NCBI GenBank assembly: GCA_002336085.1
Contig: DDEH01000020.1
Span: 10,081 to 18,028, forward strand
Source of the DNA: Flavobacteriales bacterium UBA1959
GTDB lineage: Bacteria > Bacteroidota > Bacteroidia > Flavobacteriales_D > Sanyastnellaceae
Direction: 5' to 3'
Length of the DNA: 7,948 nucleotides
Part shown: in pieces, positions 1-5,908 of the stretch
How the letters are laid out: each line of letters starts with the position of its first letter
Numbering within the stretch: position 1 is the stretch's first letter
The notes under the pieces: model-generated
The model's input: the letters and a program-made list of their open reading frames with translations, nothing else
The model's database searches: none
What the model was told of the DNA's origin: nothing
Translations under genes and position numbers: made by a program

Positions 1-411
1 TACTTCTGGCGCAGGAATTGGCTTCGCCGCAGGAACAGGAGTTTCCTCTGGTGCCTCTGCCGTCTCAATACGCTCAACTACAGGTTGTTGCTGGCTTTTT
101 TGAAAAATAGAAAGATCCAATTCTACCTCGGGTTCTTCCGCCACCTTCGGCTTTTTGCGCGCCGATGCCAAGGTGACGCTTGCGCGCTCGATCACAGCTC
201 GGTTCGAAGAGCTCACCGCTTTTTCTTTCGAGGCCTTCTCATCTTGGAAATTGGCACGAACCAAAGCCACAGCAGAAGCATCGATCTTGGTACTAGGCTT
301 AGCATCCACCTCGATGCCCTTGCCCGCCAAGAAATCAACAATGGTTTGGATGCCTAAGTTGAACTCACGGGCAATGAGATTAAGTCTTACGGGTTTGTTA
401 GCGTCGGCCAT
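1..411 (-). CDS. infB: Translation initiation factor IF-2, N-terminal part (partial)
   Basis: IF-2 is the GTPase that positions initiator fMet-tRNA on the 30S subunit and promotes subunit joining. Only the first 137 residues lie in the window; the frame is open to base 1, so the protein continues off the left edge and the GTPase domain is not seen. The N-terminus (MADANKPVRLNLIAREFN) and residues up to about 55 match the IF2_N helical module of Bacteroidota IF-2 (LGIQTIVDFLAGKGIEVDAKPSTKI in two pieces). Residues 56-137 are a low-complexity charged linker that becomes rich in Pro, Ala and Glu, which is normal for the poorly conserved IF-2 linker. The ATG at 411 gives the expected family N-terminus. 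The gene lies 59 bp downstream of nusA in the conserved rimP-nusA-infB order, so it is probably cotranscribed. The identification rests on the N-domain plus synteny. Confidence 0.95.
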   Translation of the reverse strand, partial: MADANKPVRLNLIAREFNLGIQTIVDFLAGKGIEVDAKPSTKIDASAVALVRANFQDEKASKEKAVSSSNRAVIERASVTLASARKKPKVAEEPEVELDLSIFQKSQQQPVVERIETAEAPEETPVPAAKPIPAPEV

Positions 412-470
412 TGGCGAAATAAGGGCTTAGAAATGCGAATTTAATAGGGAAATCGGTCTTTCGACGGGAA

Positions 471-1706
471 TTAGGACAATTCGTCTTTCAAGATTTTCAA
501 GACTTCCCGAATGGTCTCTAACTCGAGATCTGTTCGGTTCACCAAAAAATCTTCGTCTCGGTTCAAAACGGAACGAGCCGTTTCAAGTCCGATTTTGACG
601 AACTCCTCAAGAATCCACGCATCGATTTCATCTGAGAACTCCGTCAACTCAACGTCATCTGACGTGTCATCAATGTCACGATAAACATCGATTTCATAGT
701 TGGTTAAAAGGCCTGCAAGTTTAATGTTGTTCCCGCCTTTTCCAATGGCGAGGCTCACTTGGTCAGACTTCATATAAACCTTGGCTTCGCGGGTTTCTTC
801 ATTCAATTCGATCGAAGAAATCTTCGCTGGGCTCAAAGATCGAGTTACAAGCAATTGCTCGTTTTCAGTGAAGTTAATCACGTCGATATTCTCATTCTTC
901 AACTCACGGACAATGCTGTGAATACGTGATCCTTTCATGCCCACGCAAGCCCCAACTGGATCCACACGCTCATCGTAGGATTCCACGGCAACTTTTGCAC
1001 GCTCACCGGGAGCACGCACTACTTTCTTAATGGTGATGAGACCGTCCGCAATCTCAGGAACTTCTTGCTCAAACAAACGCTCCAAGAACTCCGGTGCCGT
1101 CCGCGATAACACGATACGAGGGGTGTTGTTCTTCATTTCCACTGCGGAAACGACCGCCCGAACAGTATCGCCTTTCTTGAAGAAGTCTCCAGGGATTTGG
1201 CTCTCTCTGGGCATGACCACCTCATTGTCTTCATCGTCTACGAGCAAAATCTCTCGCTTCCAAATTTGGTAAACCTCTGCCGAAATGACCTCACCTACGC
1301 GCTCTTTGTAAAGCTGATAGATGGCATCTTTCTCCAAGTCCATGATTCGACCGGCAAGGTTTTGTCGCAACGACAAAACGTTTCGTCGGCCGAATGATTC
1401 CAATTTAATCTCTTCCGAAACTTCCTCACCCACCTCAAAATCATCCTCAATCTTCAACGCCTCAGAAAGGGCAATTTCTTCGTTTTCATCTTCCACTTCA
1501 TCGTTCGCAACGATGACTCGGTTTCTCCAAATCTCCAGGTCACCCTTGTCAGGATTTATGATAATGTCAAAGTTCGAATCGTCCCCATATTTCTTAAGAA
1601 TCATGGCTCGGAAAACATCTTCTAAAATGCCCATCATAACCTCTCGGTCGATGTTCTTATAATCTTTGAATTCCTTAAAGGAATCTACCAAATTGAGCTG
1701 TGTCAT
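471..1706 (-). CDS. nusA: Transcription termination/antitermination factor NusA
   Basis: NusA binds RNA polymerase and nascent RNA and modulates pausing, intrinsic termination and antitermination. The 411-residue product shows the standard order. An N-terminal RNAP-binding domain spans about 1-130 and includes the family stretch FDIIINPDKGDLEIWRNRVI at 46-65. An S1 domain spans about 136-202. KH1 has its GxxG loop as GMKG at 256-259, and KH2 has GKGG at 322-325. After KH2 there is an acidic segment and a helical tail (about 345-411). The long C-terminal acidic repeats of E. coli NusA (495 aa) are not present, as is usual in Bacteroidota. The ATG at 1706 gives the typical start of the family (a short lead, then LVDSFKEFK). 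It lies 50 bp downstream of rimP and 59 bp upstream of infB. In E. coli NusA autoregulates this operon; the leader hairpins upstream of rimP here would fit such control, but that is inference. Confidence 0.97.
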   Translation of the reverse strand: MTQLNLVDSFKEFKDYKNIDREVMMGILEDVFRAMILKKYGDDSNFDIIINPDKGDLEIWRNRVIVANDEVEDENEEIALSEALKIEDDFEVGEEVSEEIKLESFGRRNVLSLRQNLAGRIMDLEKDAIYQLYKERVGEVISAEVYQIWKREILLVDDEDNEVVMPRESQIPGDFFKKGDTVRAVVSAVEMKNNTPRIVLSRTAPEFLERLFEQEVPEIADGLITIKKVVRAPGERAKVAVESYDERVDPVGACVGMKGSRIHSIVRELKNENIDVINFTENEQLLVTRSLSPAKISSIELNEETREAKVYMKSDQVSLAIGKGGNNIKLAGLLTNYEIDVYRDIDDTSDDVELTEFSDEIDAWILEEFVKIGLETARSVLNRDEDFLVNRTDLELETIREVLKILKDELS

Positions 1707-1756
1707 GCTTTCAATGTTTGCTGCTCGCAGTTAAAAATGACTGATTGTAGTCTTAT

Positions 1757-2227
1757 TTATTTTTTGAATAAAACTTGAACCTTCGTCCAGTCCAAATTCT
1801 CCAATGAATAGGTGTGGTCCTCCTCAACCCATTCCTTGGCTTTGCGCCCTTCTATACGTTTCTTCTCACGGGTTTGGATAACAATTTCTTCCGGTGTTGC
1901 CGAAATCAATTTTCCTATAACTTTCCCGGCTTCGGTAATTTTTAATTGAACATCACGGCCAATATTCTTTAAATATTGCCTGTGGATTTTCAGCGGCTGG
2001 TCCAATCCCGGCGAACTGACATCCAATGAAAAATCTTCTAAATCACGATCCAGTTCACCCTCCAAATGACGGCTCAATTCAATGCACTTGGATATGCTTG
2101 TCCCCTCGTCATCGTCCAGCAAAATCGAAATCGCATTGCCCTCACTGACGCGCACATCCACAACAAAGCCCGCACCCCCTTCGAGGTAAGCCTTGGATAG
2201 ATCACGTATCATTTTTTCTTGGATCAC
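1757..2227 (-). CDS. rimP: Ribosome maturation factor RimP
   Basis: RimP assists assembly of the 30S subunit in the cytoplasm. The conserved two-domain layout is visible: an alpha/beta N-domain with the motif LLDDDEGTSIS, the hallmark SSPGLDQPL (about residues 71-79 with the start used here), KNIGRDV, and a C-terminal SH3-like barrel (about 85-156) ending DWTKVQVLFKK. The start codon is uncertain. No ATG occurs until 2212, which would give 151 residues and an N-terminal helix about five residues shorter than in relatives. GTG at 2227 gives 156 residues and places the conserved FVVDVRV segment where family members have it, so I chose it. A TTG at 2251 (164 residues) remains possible; an in-frame TGA at 2273-2275 closes the frame upstream. 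The gene is first of rimP-nusA-infB and is preceded by two leader hairpins and a -7 promoter box. Identity is secure; only the start is doubtful. Confidence 0.93.
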   Translation of the reverse strand: MIQEKMIRDLSKAYLEGGAGFVVDVRVSEGNAISILLDDDEGTSISKCIELSRHLEGELDRDLEDFSLDVSSPGLDQPLKIHRQYLKNIGRDVQLKITEAGKVIGKLISATPEEIVIQTREKKRIEGRKAKEWVEEDHTYSLENLDWTKVQVLFKK

Positions 2228-2262
2228 GATTGCGCGGTTGGTGTAGATCAAGTGATTGAATC

Positions 2263-2280
2263 GCTGCTGAAATCAGCAAC
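2263..2280 (-). other. Second leader hairpin upstream of rimP
   Basis: The arms 2263-2270 and 2273-2280 can form an 8-bp stem with one G-U pair on the transcribed minus strand (GUUGCUGA / UCAGCAGC); the two innermost bases plus closing pair form a very tight turn, so the real stem may be one pair shorter. It directly abuts the U-run of the larger hairpin at 2281-2309. It ends 11 nt before the possible TTG start and 35 nt before the GTG start of rimP. It could affect ribosome access or be part of a switching structure with its neighbour. The pairing is seen directly; the role is inference. Confidence 0.45.
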
Positions 2281-2309
2281 AAAAAAGAGGGGTGTTGGAC
2301 CCCTCTTTT
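2281..2309 (-). terminator. Intrinsic-terminator-like hairpin in the rimP-nusA-infB leader
   Basis: A perfect 11-bp inverted repeat (AAAAGAGGGGT at 2283-2293 and its complement at 2299-2309) encloses a 5-base loop. On the minus strand the stem runs into six consecutive T residues (2286-2281), giving the classic GC-rich stem plus U-tract of a factor-independent terminator. It lies between two divergent genes, downstream of the presumed rimP promoter box and upstream of every possible rimP start. It therefore terminates no visible upstream gene and is best read as a possible attenuator of the operon. Because the stem flanks are A/T-rich on both sides (TTTTAATTCTTT on the plus strand), weak bidirectional activity is possible. 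Confidence 0.6.
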
Positions 2310-2334
2310 AATTCTTTCTCTTTTGTTATCCATG

Positions 2335-2342
2335 CAAAGATA
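2335..2342 (-). promoter_or_regulatory. Bacteroidota -7 promoter box for rimP-nusA-infB
   Basis: The minus strand reads TATCTTTG, an exact fit to the TAnnTTTG -7 box used by the primary sigma factor of Bacteroidota. It would start transcription a few bases downstream, near 2327-2331, giving a leader of about 100 nt to the GTG start of rimP that includes both hairpins. I found no clear -33 TTG element at the usual distance, so the call rests on the box, its position, and the same decamer (TATCTTTGCA) in front of the acyl-CoA dehydrogenase gene. Confidence 0.55.
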
Positions 2343-2429
2343 GAGCAATCTCATGGAATTCCTGATGCGAGGTTCGCTAATGTGGCACTATTTTCGGCAA
2401 GAGCATTCATTTTAAACCTTGCCATCGCC

Positions 2430-3119
2430 ATGTCCTACGTCCTGCAGATGATTGAAGAGGGGGAGCATCAAACCCAAGACTTCAAAATGCGCGTGGACGA
2501 TGCCCGAAAAATTGCAAAAACAATTGTCGCCTTCGCCAACAGCGATGGGGGACGCTTGCTAATTGGAGTGAAAGACAATGGGAGTGTAGTTGGCGTGCGC
2601 ACGGACGAAGAGGTGCATGTCATTGAAATGGCCTGTCAATCGCACTGCAAGCCACCCATTTCTTTTGAAGCCCAAGTGTGGAAATCCGAAGGGCGATCCG
2701 TTTTGGAAGTCAATGTGCCTCGCTCGGCGGGACGCCCTCATTTTTGCGAAGACCTCGAAGGAAAATGGCAAGCGTATTTGCGACAGGATGACCACATTCA
2801 TCAAGCGAGTCCTGTGCAAGTAAAGGTGTGGCAGTACGAAATGCGCATCGATCGATCTGAATTTCGTTACGACCAAAACATCGGAAAGCTCTTCTCCGCA
2901 TGGCGCAGCGGACGAGAATTGGCATTTCGACAAGTGGTGCGAATGGGGCGGCTGTCTTTTGCCGATACGGAGGACTTGCTATGCCTTTTGGTCGTCTGGG
3001 GGATTGTGGTGTGGCAGCGCGGACCAAAAGGATTGAAGTATGCATTGGCCAATGAAGAGGCACTAGATGAATTGGAAACCCAAGGTGCTGAATCCTTTCG
3101 ATGGAAAAAATATTCCTGA
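2430..3119 (+). CDS. AlbA_2 (Schlafen-type) domain protein of unknown function
   Basis: The 229-residue product has an N-terminal AlbA_2 domain (about residues 5-130), recognised by DFKMRVDDARKIAKTIVAFA followed by NSDGGRLLIGVKDNGSVVGV (about 17-56) and by the later block EVNVPRSAGRPH plus WQAYLRQDD. The family is annotated as putative ATP- or nucleic-acid-binding and is often linked to regulation, but this short stand-alone type has no established role that I know. The C-terminal 90 residues (about 140-229) look helical and end in a basic RWKKYS tail; they may form a small winged-helix-like module, which is a guess. There is no signal peptide, so the protein is probably cytoplasmic. The frame is open back to a GTG at 2292, but that extension crosses the leader hairpin and promoter of the divergent rimP operon, so the ATG at 2430 is preferred (ATG at 2448 is possible). 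It lies 61 bp upstream of porZ on the same strand. Confidence 0.85.
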   Translation: MSYVLQMIEEGEHQTQDFKMRVDDARKIAKTIVAFANSDGGRLLIGVKDNGSVVGVRTDEEVHVIEMACQSHCKPPISFEAQVWKSEGRSVLEVNVPRSAGRPHFCEDLEGKWQAYLRQDDHIHQASPVQVKVWQYEMRIDRSEFRYDQNIGKLFSAWRSGRELAFRQVVRMGRLSFADTEDLLCLLVVWGIVVWQRGPKGLKYALANEEALDELETQGAESFRWKKYS

Positions 3120-3180
3120 CTGCCAGGCAATATCCCGAACTTTGACCCGTATCATTTGTGCTAACTCTCCAAACGATTTC

Positions 3181-5691
3181 ATGATTCACCGCCCGAATTT
3201 CCCAGGACTCATCGCATTTTGCTTTGCAATTTTGATGCAGAGCTTTGCACCTTCATTTGGGCAGATAAATGGCGGAGAATCACTAAATACACAAGTCAAT
3301 CGACCTACGGGTTCTTGGTCTGATTACTATCCTTATGACCAGGCCCAAGAATTGGTGCATTGCGTAAGCCGCTCAAATGGAACCGCATTTTGGGCCGTGC
3401 GCACTGATCAGGCGCTATTCCTCTACCACGAATCCGACAACAGCATGCAGCGCCTGACTACTGTGGAAGGCATGAGCGGAAGCAATCCCACCGCACTGGC
3501 CTGGGATGAGAATGGGGAGCTGCTTGTTATAGGTTACGCCTCAGGCAAATTGGACTTGTTTTCAAATACCGGAGAATGGCTGTACACCTTCAATGACATC
3601 GCTCAAAGCAATTTAATTGGGAACAAGGCCGTACTGCAGCTTCTCTGGGATGAGTCTACCAATCCCGATATGCTCTACGCCGCATGTGGGTTTGGGGTGG
3701 TAGCGCTAAATATTCGCACGCTTGATGTGCGAGACACATGGTACCTGGAAGGTCAGCAAAATCTTAGACGATGCGCGGGCATTGCAATCCAATCGGGGGA
3801 AGCAGGTGCTTCGAACACCTTTGTGGTCTGGACCGATGCGGGAATTTTTGAAGCGCCCGTAAATCATCCATTTTTAAGTTCCCCCGAAGCTTGGACACGC
3901 TGGAGCGATGTACCGCTCGAGACTGCCGCATATGAGCATGTCGCCTTTGCCCCTGATGGAGATATCGTTGTGCACCTGAAAACAGATGAAATGTCGAGCC
4001 CCGATGCCCTGTGGTTGTTGAATGAAGGGCTATGGTCGTCGTTTCCTGGCTGGGAAAGTGGCGTCGTCTTGGACCTCGAGACGACCCAAATCAATGCAGA
4101 AGGCGATGACTGGCGGCTTGCAATAGCCGACTTTCAATCCATTCGCATCTACAATTCGAACTGGGAACTGGTGCAATTAGATTATGCGGCAGATGGAATC
4201 CCATTGCGCGTGCGTGACATGGAATTTAAAAACAGAACAACTACGAATGACAGCATCATTCTCGAAGCCTTGCAAGATGTGTTCATTGCAAACAATGAGC
4301 AAGGCCTGTTAAAAATGGACATTACGGGCGAAGAAGTGGACGACCACTGGGTCATCGACGGCCCGCCAGTGTCGCTGGTTCGGGACATTGATGCTTGGAA
4401 TGACCGGGTGTGGATCGCTTCAGGAGGAATTGACGGAACATGGACCAGTATGTACCACAAGCATGGATTGTATGGGGTTGATGGCAATGATTGGCGATGG
4501 ATTGCACTCGGAGAAGGGGAGAATGATGTATCAGGAATCAATGACGTGATGTGCGTATCGATTGACCCTTTGAATCCAAACCATGCATATTTCGGAACGT
4601 GGGAAGAAGGACTGATTGAAGTGTTGGATGACGAGGTCGTCAGCGTTTTTAACGATGGGAACAGCACTTTACAAGCTGCTAATTTCGGCGGTTCTCCGAG
4701 GATTGGAGTGGGTGGCGTTGATTTCGATGCACTCGGAAATCTTTGGTTTACGAACGCTTTTGCGGAAAATGCTCTGCACGTCCGGCTCCAAGATGGCTCG
4801 TTTCACATCATGAGTTTAGGCAATGCTTTGGGCAACGATGGATGGCTCGGACAGGTCCTTGCTGCTCGTAACGGCTTCATCTGGTGCATCATGCCGCGCA
4901 ATCAGGGTCTGCTCGTTTACGACACCAACAAAACACCCGAAGACACCAATGACGACGATTGGCGGGTCTTGACAACTAACCCCGAAAAAGGAGGGCTGCC
5001 ATCCGCAGACATCTTTTCCCTTGAGGAAGACCTAGACGGTGAAATATGGATCGGCACTGCTGCCGGACCTTGCGTTATTTACTTGCCCAGTCTTGCCTTC
5101 GATAGCAACACTCAAAATCCCGTGGCTTCGCAAATTTTGATCCAGCAGGATGGCAATTTTCAACTGCTGCTTGAAACAGAAATTATCCAAAGCATTTGCA
5201 TAGATGGTGGCAATCGTAAGTGGATTGGTACTCAAAATTCTGGTGTTTACCTACTCAGTTCAGATGGCACCAAAGAAGTGGCCCATTTCGAAACTGAAAA
5301 CAGTCCGCTTCCAAGCAATCAAATCTTTGACATTGCCATCAACCACCGCAACGGCGAGGTGCTCATTGGGACAGACAAAGGCATGATGGGATGGCGCAGC
5401 GACGCCAAAAATTTCACCTTGGAAATCGACAAGATCCGAGCTTATCCAAATCCTGTGACCGCTGATTTCGAGGGCTGGATTACCATCGATGGGCTTGCCT
5501 ATGAATCCACTGTGCACATTACTACTTCCGCTGGTCGTGTCGTTGCGCAGATAGAATCGGAAGGTGGTCGAGCCGTATGGGACGGATTGGATTGGAACGG
5601 ACAACCTGCTAGCTATGGCGTGTATCTTGTCTTTGCAACCGATGATGACGGCAACTCTGCAGGCTCAACAAAATTCGCGATCATGCGATGA
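3181..5691 (+). CDS. porZ: Type IX secretion system surface protein PorZ
   Basis: PorZ is a surface component of the T9SS attachment complex. In Porphyromonas gingivalis it works with the sortase PorU and presents anionic LPS for attachment to cargo proteins. The product is 836 residues. It begins with a signal peptide (MIHRPNF, then a hydrophobic run ending APSFGQ, cleavage likely near residue 28). The next block, WSDYYPYDQAQELVH...AFWAVRTDQALFLYH, is the PorZ N-terminal propeller signature. Many WxxxG-type beta-propeller repeats follow, including GEIWIGTAAG near 620, RKWIGTQNSGVYLL near 679 and GEVLIGTDKGMMGW near 728, in keeping with the two seven-bladed propellers of known PorZ. The last about 86 residues (751-836) form a T9SS C-terminal domain: YPNP at 755-758, a VWDGLDWNG turn, YGVYLV and a final basic KFAIMR. 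The ATG at 3181 was chosen because it begins the signal peptide; an in-frame ATG at 3067 lies inside the upstream gene and would bury it. Confidence 0.9.
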   Translation: MIHRPNFPGLIAFCFAILMQSFAPSFGQINGGESLNTQVNRPTGSWSDYYPYDQAQELVHCVSRSNGTAFWAVRTDQALFLYHESDNSMQRLTTVEGMSGSNPTALAWDENGELLVIGYASGKLDLFSNTGEWLYTFNDIAQSNLIGNKAVLQLLWDESTNPDMLYAACGFGVVALNIRTLDVRDTWYLEGQQNLRRCAGIAIQSGEAGASNTFVVWTDAGIFEAPVNHPFLSSPEAWTRWSDVPLETAAYEHVAFAPDGDIVVHLKTDEMSSPDALWLLNEGLWSSFPGWESGVVLDLETTQINAEGDDWRLAIADFQSIRIYNSNWELVQLDYAADGIPLRVRDMEFKNRTTTNDSIILEALQDVFIANNEQGLLKMDITGEEVDDHWVIDGPPVSLVRDIDAWNDRVWIASGGIDGTWTSMYHKHGLYGVDGNDWRWIALGEGENDVSGINDVMCVSIDPLNPNHAYFGTWEEGLIEVLDDEVVSVFNDGNSTLQAANFGGSPRIGVGGVDFDALGNLWFTNAFAENALHVRLQDGSFHIMSLGNALGNDGWLGQVLAARNGFIWCIMPRNQGLLVYDTNKTPEDTNDDDWRVLTTNPEKGGLPSADIFSLEEDLDGEIWIGTAAGPCVIYLPSLAFDSNTQNPVASQILIQQDGNFQLLLETEIIQSICIDGGNRKWIGTQNSGVYLLSSDGTKEVAHFETENSPLPSNQIFDIAINHRNGEVLIGTDKGMMGWRSDAKNFTLEIDKIRAYPNPVTADFEGWITIDGLAYESTVHITTSAGRVVAQIESEGGRAVWDGLDWNGQPASYGVYLVFATDDDGNSAGSTKFAIMR

Positions 5692-5908
5692 TGTTTTCGA
5701 TAGGGCCATGGGCAATTGAAAAGTCGAGAGGCCTTATTTCGGGACCACTATCGTTCACTTCAATCAGCCAAGAATTCCATGGTTTGAGTCCCCCCATTGT
5801 TTCCGCAAAAAAGGCGAAACCACATGGCTAGTCATCGCACTCTCATTACAAGATGCAAACGACTGATAAGCGAAATTCTACGTGCTATTGAATGCGGATC
5901 TCTCGAGG
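5692..5908. other. Convergent intergenic spacer without a recognisable gene
   Basis: This 217-bp stretch separates the 3' ends of porZ and the acyl-CoA dehydrogenase gene. I see no credible coding sequence, tRNA or canonical U-tract terminator in it. It does contain an imperfect inverted repeat: CCATGGTTT at 5777-5785 pairs with AAACCACATGG at 5817-5827 with a 2-base bulge. A competing inner stem is possible (GTTTCCGC at 5799-5806 with GCGAAAC at 5814-5820, one base bulged). A run of six C (5790-5795) and a run of six A (5807-5812) lie in the loop region. It may help define the 3' ends of the two convergent transcripts, but this is weak. Confidence 0.4.

Noticed and set aside
1707..1756. GACT-ACAATC-AGTC followed by ATTTTT between rimP and nusA on the minus strand, as a possible terminator.
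   Set aside because: A 4-bp stem is too weak for termination, and the genes form a conserved operon.
2202..2333. A 43-codon minus-strand upstream ORF (ATG at 2333, TGA at 2202-2204) that spans both leader hairpins and overlaps the rimP start, tempting as a leader peptide.
   Set aside because: Its ATG lies one base after the -7 box, so it is probably at or upstream of the transcription start. Its composition (basic ends, no regulatory codon run) does not suggest a real leader peptide.
2389..2396. TATTTTCG as a possible plus-strand -7 box for the AlbA_2 gene.
   Set aside because: One mismatch to TAnnTTTG and no -33 element; such matches are expected by chance.
2292..2429. A 46-residue N-terminal extension of the AlbA_2 protein from a GTG at 2292.
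   Set aside because: The GTG sits in the terminator-like stem, and the extension covers the promoter region of the divergent operon. It adds nothing recognisable to the domain, while ATG 2430 gives a natural N-terminus.
3141..3168. TTTG at 3141 followed about 17 bases later by TAACTCTC as a possible porZ promoter.
   Set aside because: The downstream element departs from TAnnTTTG at two of its six fixed positions (TCTC instead of TTTG); too weak to call.
3067..3180. A 38-residue N-terminal extension of PorZ starting inside the AlbA_2 gene.
   Set aside because: It would place the evident signal peptide (starting at 3181) in the interior of the protein, and it overlaps the upstream coding sequence by 53 bases.
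2710..3189. A 159-codon minus-strand open frame opposite the AlbA_2 gene.
   Set aside because: It is antisense to a conserved domain, has no recognisable motif, and its composition (rich in Arg, Pro and Cys) is typical of a shadow frame.
4182..4667. A 161-codon minus-strand open frame opposite porZ.
   Set aside because: Serine- and proline-rich antisense translation with no domain; a shadow of the porZ coding frame.
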